From Acetobacter cibinongensis (GTDB lineage Bacteria > Pseudomonadota > Alphaproteobacteria > Acetobacterales > Acetobacteraceae), in the NCBI RefSeq assembly GCF_000963925.1, contig NZ_BAMV01000006.1, positions 1-64,000 on the forward strand: 64,000 nucleotides of DNA. The letters are read 5' to 3'. The notes below the pieces were generated by a model. It saw only the letters and a program-made list of their open reading frames with translations, had not been told where the DNA came from and made no database searches. This document shows, in pieces, positions 26,997 through 36,267 of the stretch (position 1 is its first letter; the number at the start of each line of letters is the position of its first letter). Made by a program: the position numbers and the translations under genes.

Positions 26997-27625
26997 AGCA
27001 ACCAGCGGCCCGGTTGCCCCCGCAAAAGCTGGGCAGTTTCAAACAAGGGTAGACCGATCACGGCGGATGCACTGCCGGACAATGCGCGGATAAACCCCGC
27101 AGCATGGCCCTGTAAGGCATAGCCTCCGGCTTTACCCTGCCAGTCGCCTTTATCCAGCAGGTCTTCAATCTGTCGATCAGTCATGCGGGCAAAGGTGACG
27201 GCTGTTTCAACGACCCGCTCGGCGGTCTGGCCTTCAGGCCAACTGCTGCTAGGGCGGCATTGAAGGGCGGTCAGAACAGTATGACGGCGGCCTGAAAGCA
27301 GGCGCAGGCAAGTCCGTGCTGTGTCACGGTCTTCCGCCTTTGGCAGAATACGGCGGCCAAGAGCCACCACTGTATCGGCTGCCAGAACCAGGGCGGGCGT
27401 TTCTATCTGCCGGACGACGACCGCTGCTTTTTCTACGGCCATACGGCGTACATACAGCCTTGGCGCTTCGTCGCGCGCAGGCGTTTCGTCTATATCAGCA
27501 GGAAAAACGCGGTCAGGCGTCAACCCCAACTGGGCCAGAAGGTCCAGCCTGCGGGGAGACGCTGAAGCCAGCACAAAAGCGGGGCGTGATGCGCTTTCCG
27601 TGCCAGACGGCCCGGATGCGGTCAT
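26993..27625 (-). CDS. Maf-like nucleoside triphosphate pyrophosphatase
   Basis: A 210-residue house-cleaning enzyme that hydrolyses dTTP/UTP or modified nucleotides. The signature LASASPRRLDLL (19-30) and the catalytic base Asp in LAADTVVALG (D84) are present, as are YALQGHAAGFI and GSASAVIGLPL near the C-terminus. The YhdE-type (dTTP/UTP) is likelier than YceF from these blocks. It starts 5 bases after infA and overlaps the RNase gene by 4. Confidence 0.94.
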   Translation of the reverse strand: MTASGPSGTESASRPAFVLASASPRRLDLLAQLGLTPDRVFPADIDETPARDEAPRLYVRRMAVEKAAVVVRQIETPALVLAADTVVALGRRILPKAEDRDTARTCLRLLSGRRHTVLTALQCRPSSSWPEGQTAERVVETAVTFARMTDRQIEDLLDKGDWQGKAGGYALQGHAAGFIRALSGSASAVIGLPLFETAQLLRGQPGRWLL

Positions 27626-27630
27626 GGCCC

Positions 27631-27849
27631 TTACTTGAAGCGGAATGTGATACGACCCTTGGACAGGTCATAAGGTGTCATTTCAACATTCACCCGGTCA
27701 CCAGCCAGAACGCGAATGCGGTTTTTACGCATTTTGCCGCTGGTATGGGCCAGAATCATGTGCTCGTTATCGAGTTTCACACGGAACATTGCGTTGGGCA
27801 GCAGTTCGGTGACTGTGCCGCTAAATTCAATCATGTCTTCTTTAGACAT
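27631..27849 (-). CDS. infA: Translation initiation factor IF-1
   Basis: A 72-residue single S1/OB-fold protein that occupies the ribosomal A site during initiation. It starts [20 protein letters not shown] and ends with RITFRFK, nearly the universal IF-1 sequence. It is the first gene of infA-maf-RNaseG-like-yacG, with 72 bases upstream to hisD. Confidence 0.98.
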   Translation of the reverse strand: MSKEDMIEFSGTVTELLPNAMFRVKLDNEHMILAHTSGKMRKNRIRVLAGDRVNVEMTPYDLSKGRITFRFK

Positions 27850-27921
27850 GGCGTCCTTCGTTCATTTTTAAGCCTACGTTATGGTTGCGATGTGCAGATA
27901 TGGGTGAGCAGCCCCATTCGG

Positions 27922-29235
27922 TCAAGCGTTTGGTGTGCTCTTTGCTAAAGCATCCAGCCGGGCGGAGATGCTCAGGGCGTGGGCTTCCAGCCCTTCCGCA
28001 TGAGCCAGCGCGACCCCTGCGGGTCCAACACGGCGGAGGGCATCAGGCCCGCCGGACAGGAATGTGGTGCGTTTCATGAAATCAAAAACGGACAGGCCAG
28101 ACGCAAAACGCGCTGTACGGGATGTTGGCAGCACATGGTTAGGGCCTCCTACATAGTCCCCCACGGCTTCCGGGCAATAACGGCCAAGGAACACCGCGCC
28201 CGCGTGCCGCACATGGGCAAACAGGCTTTCCGGGTCATCCACCATCAGTTCCAGATGCTCAGGGGCCAGACGGTTTGCAAGGCTTACGGCTTCTTCCAGC
28301 GTCCGGACAACCAGCACCGCCCCGTTCCGTGCCCAGCTTGCCCCGGCAATGGCGGACCGTTTGAGGGTTTTTAGTTCAGTTTCAACCGCTGCAATAACGG
28401 TGTCTGCAAAAGCAGCATCGGGGGTAATAAGGGTGGCTTGCGCCAGCTCGTCATGTTCCGCCTGAGCCAGCAGATCAAGGGCTATCAGGCGTGGGTCGGT
28501 TGCCGAATCGGCAATGACCACCACGTCAGACGGGCCAGCAATGCTATCAATCCCGACATGGCCAAAAACCTGCCGCTTGGCTTCTGCAACATAGGCGTTG
28601 CCGGGGCCGACAATACGGTCAACCGGGCGAATGGTCCGGGTGCCAAAAGCCATAGCTCCTACGGCTTGAGCTCCGCCAACCCGGTAAATTTCCGTAACCC
28701 CGGCGCGGTGTGCTGCGGCCAGAACAAGCGGATTAATGATTCCGTCAGGTGTGGGCACACACATGGCCAGACGTTCCACACCGGCAACGCGGGCAGGAAT
28801 AGCGTTCATGAGGACGGAGGACGGATAAGCGGCTTTCCCGCCCGGCACATACAGGCCAACCGCATCCAACGGAATCCAGCGCATACCCAATGTCATGCCT
28901 GCGTCATCCGTATACCGGATGCCTTCAGGCATTTGCGCGGCGTGAAAGGATTCAATACGGGTTGCGGCTACGTCCAGCGCATCCAGCAGGTCAGGGCTGA
29001 CCTGTGCCCGGGCGGCTTCAACTTCGGCTGCCGTAAAAGCCAGTTTTTCGGCTGTTAGGGGCAGGCGGTCAAATTTCTCGGTCAGAGCGCACAGGGCGTC
29101 ATCACCGTCCTGCCGGACCTGCGCCAGAATGGCTGTAACAGGGCCGTGCACTTCCTGTCCCTGTTCCTCACGCGCGGTAAGGAGCGAGGAAAACTCAGCT
29201 TCAAAGCCGGGATCACGAATATCAAGCCGTTTCAT
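27922..29235 (-). CDS. hisD: Histidinol dehydrogenase
   Basis: A 437-residue zinc enzyme for the last two steps of histidine synthesis (histidinol to histidine, two NAD+). Family blocks are YVPGGKAAYPSSVLMNAIPA, VGGAQAVGAMAFGT, IVGPGNAYVAEAKRQVFG, IDSIAGPSDVVVIAD, AEHDELAQATLIT, NRLAPEHLELMV (catalytic His) and GPNHVLPTSRTARFASGLSV. It starts 14 bases after hisG. Confidence 0.98.
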   Translation of the reverse strand: MKRLDIRDPGFEAEFSSLLTAREEQGQEVHGPVTAILAQVRQDGDDALCALTEKFDRLPLTAEKLAFTAAEVEAARAQVSPDLLDALDVAATRIESFHAAQMPEGIRYTDDAGMTLGMRWIPLDAVGLYVPGGKAAYPSSVLMNAIPARVAGVERLAMCVPTPDGIINPLVLAAAHRAGVTEIYRVGGAQAVGAMAFGTRTIRPVDRIVGPGNAYVAEAKRQVFGHVGIDSIAGPSDVVVIADSATDPRLIALDLLAQAEHDELAQATLITPDAAFADTVIAAVETELKTLKRSAIAGASWARNGAVLVVRTLEEAVSLANRLAPEHLELMVDDPESLFAHVRHAGAVFLGRYCPEAVGDYVGGPNHVLPTSRTARFASGLSVFDFMKRTTFLSGGPDALRRVGPAGVALAHAEGLEAHALSISARLDALAKSTPNA

Positions 29236-29249
29236 GAAAAATGTCCGCC

Positions 29250-29981
29250 TTAGCCGTTACGGTCTTGCATCTGGCCTTCAAGGGCCATCCGAAATTTATT
29301 GATGATGGCCGAAATTTCTTCTGGCCGTGTTTTCAGCGCCGTGCGGTTTACAATCAGGCGGCTGGTGACATGCGCAATGGTCTCAACTTCGCTCAGACCA
29401 TTCGCACGCAGGGTGGAGCCTGTGTCCACCAGATCAACAATCAGGCGGGAGAGGCCCAGCATGGGGGCCAGTTCCATGGCACCGTTCAGATGCACAATAT
29501 TGGCGTTAATGCCGCGCTCTGCAAAATAGCGGCGTGTAATGGCGGGGTATTTTGTGGCAGCCCGTACTTCTGACCATCTGGCCCATTCGGCCGGGTCGTG
29601 CGGCAGGTTGGCTGGCTGCGCCACAGAGATACGGCAGCCACCAATACCAAGATCCAGCGGAGCGTAAATTTCCGGGTAGTCAAATTCCATCAGCACATCT
29701 GCGCCGCAGATGCCAACCTGAGCGCCGCCGGTAGCAACAAAGGTTGCAACGTCAAACGAGCGTACCCGAACAACATCCAGGTTAGGGTCCTGAGTGGGGA
29801 AACGGAGTTTGCGGCTGTTATCACCCAGGCAGTCCTCGGACGGAGCACAACCGGCCTTGCTCAGCAGCGGCGTGACGGCTTTGAGGATGCGGCCTTTGGG
29901 GAGAGCCAGAACCAGAGGAGCATGATGGTTTTGCGTGCCAGGCTGGAGTGGGGGCAGTCGGTCAGGCTGGGGCACGGTCAT
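29250..29981 (-). CDS. hisG: ATP phosphoribosyltransferase, short form
   Basis: A 243-residue enzyme for the first committed step of histidine synthesis. Blocks: LALPKGRILKAVTPLLSKAG, RVRSFDVATFVATGGAQVGI, GADVLMEFD and IVDLVDTGSTLRANGL. Its length and lack of a C-terminal ACT-like domain make it the short form, which needs HisZ as regulatory partner; no hisZ is in the window. The ATG at 29981 has GGAG 8 bases upstream, preferred over a frame to 30038. hisG-hisD is operonic. Confidence 0.96.
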   Translation of the reverse strand: MTVPQPDRLPPLQPGTQNHHAPLVLALPKGRILKAVTPLLSKAGCAPSEDCLGDNSRKLRFPTQDPNLDVVRVRSFDVATFVATGGAQVGICGADVLMEFDYPEIYAPLDLGIGGCRISVAQPANLPHDPAEWARWSEVRAATKYPAITRRYFAERGINANIVHLNGAMELAPMLGLSRLIVDLVDTGSTLRANGLSEVETIAHVTSRLIVNRTALKTRPEEISAIINKFRMALEGQMQDRNG

Positions 29982-30108
29982 GAAAACTCCGGTCGAGCGG
30001 GTAAATAAGAGTGCGTGACGGCGGCACTCGTAGCACAAGCCCGGCCGGCTTCAAAGGCAAGGCCGTATTCTGGGCAGGATAAACCTGCCCAGAACATATG
30101 CGCGGGGG

Positions 30109-33021
30109 TTAGCGGCGCCACCATCCACTGCGGCGGCTTGCGGCAGGTTTGGTGTCATCAATCACCACGGGCTGCACAATTGAAGGGTCTGCGGCTTGTG
30201 CAGACTCCTCAGTTGTTTTTTCAGCGGCAGCCGTTTTTGCGGCAGCACTCCGGCGGCGAGGGGCCGGTTTTTCCGCAGCAACGCTGTCAGCAGATGCCGC
30301 ATCGTCTGTGGTCTCTACGGCGTCAGCTTTCTGGCGCGTTGTGCGGCGGCGTGTGCGCGGCTTGTCTTCCGCTACAGCCTCTGTGCCTTCCGTTTCCGCG
30401 TCCGCTTTTTTGCGGGCAGGGCGACGGCGCGGCTTGGGTGCTTCGGCTTCGGCCTCGACTGTGTCCTGAGCCTCAGCGCTGGCTTCTCCTTCGCTCTGCG
30501 GCTCAGCCTGCGGTGCGGCATCCACTTTCCGGCCGCGGCGTGGCGCACGACGACGGGCAGGTTTGGCTTCATCCTGCTCGGTGTTGTCCGTTGCCTCGGT
30601 CACAGGTGTAGCCTGCACGGGTTCTGGGGTTTCCACTCTCGTTTCAACAGCGGCAGACTCAGCAGCCTGAACGGGTGCCGGAGCGGGTGTTTTGACAGGG
30701 GCAGCCTGCTGCTCGCGCAGCGCGTTCTGGGTGCTATTTTCGATCAGATCGAAAATATCAATACTCCCCCCAAACGGGTTGGCTGGTGTTGGCCCTTGCC
30801 AGATCTGGCGAGGGCGCGGTTCCTGACGGGGGGCAGGGCCTTCCATAATTGGAACCTCAACGTCCAGCCGGTCCGTGCGCTGGTCTGCCCGCTGAACACG
30901 GGAACGGCGCGTCCGGCGGCGGCCCGGTACCAGGTTGTTTTCCTGGGTCTCGTCAGCCTGACTGTCGGCAGCACCTTCAGCAGCGGGCTGGTGCGTGGTG
31001 TTTTGTTCGGCTTGTGCGGAGTGTGCGTCAGCCTCACCAGACACAAGCTGTTCACGGTTTTCGCGGTTGCCACTGCCCCCACGGCGACGGCGGCGACGGC
31101 GGCGGCGCGGAGCCTCTTCCCCATTTGCGGCTACGTCTGCCGCCGGATGCGTTGCAATTGCCTGCTCATCTTCATGGTCAGCAGGAACGTCCTCACTCAC
31201 AACGCTCTCGACAGCCACGTTTTCAACCGGTGGTGCTACAAGGGCTGGTGCAGGGGCACGTCCCACTTTTGCAGGCTGGCGGCGCTCAATACGGACTTCT
31301 GGGGCAGGCAGAGTAGAGTCTGCTGCAAACAGAATTTCCATATAGTGGCGTTGTTCAATCTCATGCAGCCATGTGCGCTTGTTGTTGAGAATGTAAAACG
31401 CAATGTCTGCGGCCACGTGTACTGTGATGGCAGAAGCGCGGCGGCGAGCCCCTTCTTCTTCCACGGCGCGCAGGACATGCAGGGCAGAGCTTTCAATGCC
31501 GCGCACCATGCCTGTGCCCTGACAGTGCGGGCAAGGGGTAAAGACGGCCTCTGCTACGGACGGACGCAGCCGCTGCCGGGACATTTCTAGCAGGCCGAAA
31601 TGGGAGATATTTCCCATCTGGATGCGGGCACGGTCGTGGCGCAGGGCATCTTTCAGGCGGCGTTCAATTGTGACGTTGTGGCGGCGAGACTCCATATCAA
31701 TGAAGTCGATGACAATCAGCCCGGCCAGATCACGCAGGCGTAGCTGACGTGCCACTTCGTCCGCAGCTTCCTGATTGGTACGGTAGGCCGTTTCTTCAAT
31801 ATTGCGCTGGTTGGTGGACTTGCCGGAGTTTACGTCAATAGCCACCAGCGCTTCTGTCTGGTTGATCACCAGATAGCCGCCGGAGCGTAGAGACACGACC
31901 GGTGAGAACATGGCGTCCAGATGCCCTTCCACATGATAGTGGGTAAAGAGCGGCTGGTTTTCCTTGTTCCACAGGCGGACTTTTTCTGCGTGCTGGGGCA
32001 TGAGCAGGCGCATGAAGTCCCGCGCAGCTTTCCACCCGGCTTCGCCGTCCACCAGAATTTCGCTTACTTCGCGTGTATACACATCCCGAATGGCGCGTTT
32101 AACGAGGCTTGCTTCTTCGTAAATCAGGGCTGGCGCAACGGACTGTAATGTCAGCTCACGAATGTCATCCCACAAATGCAGCAGGTATTCGCAGTCCCGG
32201 GTAATTTCCGGGCCGGGGCGCTGAGCGCCTGCTGTCCGGACAATCATGGCCATACCATGCGGCAGGTTCAGGTCCGAAATAATGTCACGCAGGCGGCGGC
32301 GGTCAGCAACGGAAGTGATCTTGCGGGACACCCCGCCACCACGCAGCGCGTTGGGCATGAGCACACAATAGCGGCCAGCAAGAGACACGTAGGTGGTCAG
32401 GGCTGCACCCTTGTTGCCACGTTCTTCCTTAACCACCTGAACCAGCAGAACCTGCCTGCGGCGGATCACTTCCTGAATACGGTAATTCCGCAGGAAGCGG
32501 GCAATGCGTTTCTGGATAAGCGCTTCTTCACCGGTATCGGTTTCACCGCCTACATAGTCAGGGCCATTAGAGCGGCGCTGCTGCTGTGGGCGGCGTTCTT
32601 CGCCTTCGTCACCCTCTTCGCTTTCTGCGGTAATGTCTTCCGCACGCTCAGCGGCGTCAACGTTGCCCCCGGCGTCCTGAAGGTCAGCGTCCGTCTGCTC
32701 ATCACCGTCATCCTGATGATCGAGCAGGGTTTCTTCCTCAGCCTGAAGGGCGAGCAGCTTTTCACGGTCTGCTACCGGAATCTGGTAGTAGTCCGGGTGA
32801 ATTTCGCTGAAGGCAAGAAAGCCGTGGCGATTACCGCCATATTCAACAAAAGCAGCCTGTAGGCTGGGCTCTACCCGAATAACCCGGGCGAGATAGATGT
32901 TGCCTTTAAGCTGCTTTTTGGCAGCGGCTTCAACATCATAATCCTCAAGTCTGTTTCCATCCATAACGACAACGCGCGTTTCCTCCGCGTGCGTCGCATC
33001 GATAAGCATCCGCTTTGACAT
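30109..33021 (-). CDS. rne: Ribonuclease E
   Basis: A 970-residue endoribonuclease that leads mRNA decay and rRNA/tRNA processing, core of the degradosome. The S1 domain is interrupted by a very acidic insert at about 95-165 and resumes near KRIARFLRNYRIQEV, as in other alphaproteobacteria. Catalytic Asp residues are D396 (VAIDVNSGKST) and D439 (GLIVIDFIDM); the zinc-link is CPHC (497-500). From about 600 the protein is Arg/Glu/Ala-rich and disordered, with one Arg run (RRRRRRRRRGG) and several PARRRAPRRG-type segments for RNA and partner binding. The C-terminus ends SRRSGWWRR. Confidence 0.97.
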   Translation of the reverse strand: MSKRMLIDATHAEETRVVVMDGNRLEDYDVEAAAKKQLKGNIYLARVIRVEPSLQAAFVEYGGNRHGFLAFSEIHPDYYQIPVADREKLLALQAEEETLLDHQDDGDEQTDADLQDAGGNVDAAERAEDITAESEEGDEGEERRPQQQRRSNGPDYVGGETDTGEEALIQKRIARFLRNYRIQEVIRRRQVLLVQVVKEERGNKGAALTTYVSLAGRYCVLMPNALRGGGVSRKITSVADRRRLRDIISDLNLPHGMAMIVRTAGAQRPGPEITRDCEYLLHLWDDIRELTLQSVAPALIYEEASLVKRAIRDVYTREVSEILVDGEAGWKAARDFMRLLMPQHAEKVRLWNKENQPLFTHYHVEGHLDAMFSPVVSLRSGGYLVINQTEALVAIDVNSGKSTNQRNIEETAYRTNQEAADEVARQLRLRDLAGLIVIDFIDMESRRHNVTIERRLKDALRHDRARIQMGNISHFGLLEMSRQRLRPSVAEAVFTPCPHCQGTGMVRGIESSALHVLRAVEEEGARRRASAITVHVAADIAFYILNNKRTWLHEIEQRHYMEILFAADSTLPAPEVRIERRQPAKVGRAPAPALVAPPVENVAVESVVSEDVPADHEDEQAIATHPAADVAANGEEAPRRRRRRRRRGGSGNRENREQLVSGEADAHSAQAEQNTTHQPAAEGAADSQADETQENNLVPGRRRTRRSRVQRADQRTDRLDVEVPIMEGPAPRQEPRPRQIWQGPTPANPFGGSIDIFDLIENSTQNALREQQAAPVKTPAPAPVQAAESAAVETRVETPEPVQATPVTEATDNTEQDEAKPARRRAPRRGRKVDAAPQAEPQSEGEASAEAQDTVEAEAEAPKPRRRPARKKADAETEGTEAVAEDKPRTRRRTTRQKADAVETTDDAASADSVAAEKPAPRRRSAAAKTAAAEKTTEESAQAADPSIVQPVVIDDTKPAASRRSGWWRR

Positions 33022-33503
33022 AAAAAGAAAAACTCCGGTGCGCCGGTGGCTGGCCTACCTGATAGCTCTGCTCTGGCAGAGTGATATGGGGTAGGGGCTC
33101 TTCCGGCTGGCAAGAATAGGTCTGTAAGAAAAAACAGGAGGCAGCAGTCAGGGCAGCGCCGCGTGAGGTGACATCAAAGCGCCGGAAGCAGGCGTCTGCT
33201 TCCGCTCTGGTCAAACACTCAACGTCTAGGCCCCGAGCTATGGTCATGTATCCTTCAACCAGTATGGTCCTGTCCCAATGCGCGGGGCAGCGCTGTGTGC
33301 GCCAGCCGCGCCCTTTACACACAAAGGGCGGAAACAGGATGCATGACGGGCAATCTGCCTTGAGCCATGCCCCTGCAACATGACGCAAAGCGCATTAAAT
33401 CGCAAGCCACCCCGTATAACTGTTTTTTATCCCTTTCCCGGCAGACATGGTTTAGACATTATCTTGCTCCAGAACCGAGCGTTATAACCAGAGTGCACAT
33501 CTT
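33022..33503. promoter_or_regulatory. 482-base divergent region between rne and amidase gene
   Basis: Between the divergent rne and amidase genes. About 360 bases belong to the rne side and may be a long untranslated leader, as in E. coli where the rne leader mediates autoregulation (analogy only). The amidase side is AT-rich from about 33420 and has GTTATAAC at 33481-33488, 15 bases before the amidase start. An open frame on the minus strand overlapping the rne start is discussed as rejected. Confidence 0.4.
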
Positions 33504-34451
33504 ATGACCGCAAAGCGCCCGCCTGCTGCTTCAGATCCATCATCATCTTCCCTGCATGGGTCTTCCGGCCATGACCAGATGGTGCGTTATAACGGATATG
33601 TTGTGCCAGTTCTGTCCCGGCGGATGCTGGTTGGTGCCGCTGCGGCCCTGACGGCTCCTGCCTTGGCGCACGTAGCTCAAGCCGGTACCTTGTCCCGCCC
33701 GCAGCCTGCCCATGGAGCTGTGCAGGCTCCCGCCATAGTTGGTAAAGCGCGTGCGCCTCTGCCTTTGGTCATGCTGGACCCCGGCCATGGCGGCAAAGAT
33801 CCTGGCGCAATCGGTTTTTCCGGCACGTATGAAAAACATGTGGCAGAGGCTGCTGCGGCAGAATTGTATCGGCAACTCATGGCAACGGGACGGTACCGTG
33901 TGGCCATGACTCGTAACTCTGACCGGTTTATTCCCCTGGATGGGCGGGTAGAGTTGGCCCAGCAGCACGGAGCTTCTCTCTTTGTGTCCATGCATGCAGA
34001 TGCCTTGAACAATGCGTCCGTTCGTGGGGCGAGTGTTTACACGCATTCTCGCGGCGCATCGGACAGCCAGACCGCAGCACTGGCGCAGACAGAAAACAGC
34101 GCGGACCGCTTTGGTGGCCCGCTTGTGCAGGGCGCATCCCCAGAAGTGCAGCAAATTCTGGCAAGCTTAGTGACGGAGGAGGCGCGCAGAGGGTCACTGC
34201 ACATGGCCAACGCGGTTGTCTCTTCCTTCCGGTCCCGCATTAATCTGTTGCCGCACCCCCAACGTCACGCGGCCTTCGCGGTGCTAAAATCAGCGCAAAT
34301 TCCTTCGGTGCTGGTGGAAATGGGTTTCATGTCCAACAGGCTGGATGAAGCCGCCCTCCGGCAGGCAGGGCACCGCGCTATGGTGGCCGGGGCCATGTGT
34401 ACAGCCGTAAACCGTTATTTTGCCTCAGCAGGTGTTGGGCTGGCGGGGTAG
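33504..34451 (+). CDS. Periplasmic N-acetylmuramoyl-L-alanine amidase
   Basis: A 315-residue zinc amidase of the Amidase_3 (AmiA/B/C) family that cuts peptide stems from glycan strands during division. The N-terminus has SRRMLVGAAAALTAPALAHV (Tat-like, 38-57), ending near AQA. Zinc ligands lie in LDPGHGGKDPG (His at 95), TYEKHV (Glu 110) and SMHADAL, with the catalytic Glu in LVEMGFMSN. There is no AMIN domain, so septal targeting is not obvious. An in-frame ATG at 33579 (MVRYNGYVV) would shorten the N-region to a more usual Tat signal. Confidence 0.93.
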   Translation: MTAKRPPAASDPSSSSLHGSSGHDQMVRYNGYVVPVLSRRMLVGAAAALTAPALAHVAQAGTLSRPQPAHGAVQAPAIVGKARAPLPLVMLDPGHGGKDPGAIGFSGTYEKHVAEAAAAELYRQLMATGRYRVAMTRNSDRFIPLDGRVELAQQHGASLFVSMHADALNNASVRGASVYTHSRGASDSQTAALAQTENSADRFGGPLVQGASPEVQQILASLVTEEARRGSLHMANAVVSSFRSRINLLPHPQRHAAFAVLKSAQIPSVLVEMGFMSNRLDEAALRQAGHRAMVAGAMCTAVNRYFASAGVGLAG

Positions 34452-34507
34452 GCGGCCAAAGGCGGGGCGCACGGGGACCAAGCCCCTTGGCCGGGAGAAT
34501 GTTTTGT

Positions 34508-34530
34508 TGTTATAATGAAATAGTATAACA
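34508..34530. promoter_or_regulatory. TGTTATA-N9-TATAACA inverted repeat
   Basis: A perfect 7-9-7 inverted repeat ending 22 bases before the S10 peptidase start. TATAAC inside could also serve as a -10 box. Similar GTTATA/TATAAC palindromes occur upstream of the first TonB receptor and the DUF3311-mctP pair. Confidence 0.35.
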
Positions 34531-34552
34531 CACCAAGACAGGATCCTTCTGC

Positions 34553-36226
34553 ATGACGCAGCACGTTACGCGTTCAAAATTTACACTTGCAACGCTTCTG
34601 GCAACAGTAGCACTTTTTGGTACAGCCACTGTTGTACCGTCTTCTTCTGTGCATGCGGAAGAAGCAAAGCCCGCGGCCGATGCCAGCAAAGCGAAGGACG
34701 CTGATATCAGCTTCTTCACGAGGCCGCAGAGTGTGACGTCAAACGGTTCTGTTGTCATTCACGGTGCGCACATTGATTATCAAGCGGTCAGTGGCACCCT
34801 GATTGTGCACAAGGACGGCTGGGACGATTCAGAAAAGCCGGCTGATGAGAAAAAGCCCGAGGCGGCAGCATCCATATTTTATGTCGCCTATTTCAAGAAA
34901 GGCGCGCGCCCCGAAAACCGTCCTATAACCTTTGTGTATAATGGCGGGCCGGGATCATCCAGCGTTTGGCTGCATATGGGCGCATTTGGGCCCAAGAAAG
35001 TTGTAACGGCAGACGACACACATACTCCGGCGTCTCCGTATGCTATTGTGAACAACAACGACAGTCTGCTGGATGCGTCTGACCTTGTGTTTATTGATGC
35101 ACCCGGCACCGGCTATGGCCGCCTGACCGGCACGGATAAGGAAAAAAGCTTCTTCGGCACGGATGCGGATGCCGGGGCTTTTACAGATTTTATTGCTCAG
35201 TTCCTGTCCCGCTTTGGGCGGTATAACTCCCCCAAATATCTGTTTGGTGAAAGCTATGGCACAACACGGTCTGCCATTATTGCCAACAAGCTGGCGGACG
35301 AAAAAGGTATTGACCTGAACGGTGTTATTCTACTGTCGCAAATTCTGAATTACGATAACGACATTGATGCCGCCCAGAACAACCCGTCCAATGACCAGCC
35401 CTATGTTCTGGCGTTGCCAAGCTACGCGGCAACAGCTTGGTACCATAAAAAACTGCCTAACCAGCCAGCGGATATGAAGGCCTTTCTGGCAGAAGTCGAA
35501 CATTTTGCTCTGACAGATTACACGTCTGCCCTGCAGGACGGCACGGCCATTACCCCAGAAAAACGTGATGCCGTTGCCCAGAAACTGCACGACTACACAG
35601 GCCTGCCGGTTGATTACATCAAAAAGGCAGATCTGCGTGTTAATGGTGGTGAGTTTGAAAAAGAACTGCTGAGCGAGGAAGGGCTTGATACAGGCCGACT
35701 GGATAGCCGCTTCTCCGGTCCGACCATGGACCGCCTTGCGCAGTATCCGTATTACGACCCACAGTCTTCCGCCATGTCGGCAGCCTATATTGCGGCATTT
35801 AACGACTATGCCCGCAACACCCTGCATTATGGCAATAGCCCGGCATTTGGCGATGGCTACCAGGAATACAAATTCTTTAGTGATGCCATCATGAAATGGG
35901 ATTTCACGCATCGTCCGCCAGGGTCTGACTTCCCCATTCATGGAGCAGTCAACGTGTTGCCAGATCTGGCCTCTGCCATGAAGCACAACACCAGTCTGAA
36001 AGTTATGCTGAACCAAGGGTATTATGACCTTGGCACGCCATACTTCCAGGGTATTTACGAAATGCGGCATCTGCCTATTTCGGCTGAACTCAGCAAGAAC
36101 GTGCAGATTGTGCAGTATCAGTCAGGCCACATGGTGTATGCACATCAGCAGTCACTGGCGGAACTGCATGACAACGTTGCCAAGTTTATTACCAGCACCT
36201 ACAAGCCGCTTTCTGTAGGTCAGTAA
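34553..36226 (+). CDS. Secreted S10-family serine carboxypeptidase
   Basis: A 557-residue exported peptidase. The signal peptide ends at VHA (35). The oxyanion-hole block is FVYNGGPGSSSVWLHMG (128-144) and the nucleophile Ser234 is in FGESYGTTRS. The acid and His of the triad fit NQGYYDLGTPYFQ and YQSGHMVYAHQQS near the C-terminus. S10 enzymes remove C-terminal residues at acidic pH, which suits an acetic acid producer (inference). The ATG at 34553 has aggatcc 7 bases upstream. Confidence 0.95.
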   Translation: MTQHVTRSKFTLATLLATVALFGTATVVPSSSVHAEEAKPAADASKAKDADISFFTRPQSVTSNGSVVIHGAHIDYQAVSGTLIVHKDGWDDSEKPADEKKPEAAASIFYVAYFKKGARPENRPITFVYNGGPGSSSVWLHMGAFGPKKVVTADDTHTPASPYAIVNNNDSLLDASDLVFIDAPGTGYGRLTGTDKEKSFFGTDADAGAFTDFIAQFLSRFGRYNSPKYLFGESYGTTRSAIIANKLADEKGIDLNGVILLSQILNYDNDIDAAQNNPSNDQPYVLALPSYAATAWYHKKLPNQPADMKAFLAEVEHFALTDYTSALQDGTAITPEKRDAVAQKLHDYTGLPVDYIKKADLRVNGGEFEKELLSEEGLDTGRLDSRFSGPTMDRLAQYPYYDPQSSAMSAAYIAAFNDYARNTLHYGNSPAFGDGYQEYKFFSDAIMKWDFTHRPPGSDFPIHGAVNVLPDLASAMKHNTSLKVMLNQGYYDLGTPYFQGIYEMRHLPISAELSKNVQIVQYQSGHMVYAHQQSLAELHDNVAKFITSTYKPLSVGQ

Positions 36227-36237
36227 AAACATCAGAG

Positions 36238-36267
36238 ACAGTCAGTCTTTATTGATCTGACTGTTTT
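36238..36267 (+). terminator. Intrinsic terminator after S10 peptidase gene
   Basis: ACAGTCAG (36238-36245) pairs with CTGACTGT (36257-36264), followed by a short T-run (36264-36267). It is 11 bases after the stop codon and just before the convergent DUF3325 gene end. Confidence 0.7.

Noticed and set aside
30196-31590. A 464-codon frame antisense to the RNase E C-terminus
   Set aside because: It is the reverse reading of low-complexity Arg/Glu/Ala codons; it has no RBS or known motif.
32945-33388. A 147-codon minus-strand open frame overlapping the start of rne, with several Cys
   Set aside because: It overlaps the first 77 bases of rne in another frame, has no strong RBS, and contains no recognisable motif. 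The untranslated leader is the simpler reading.
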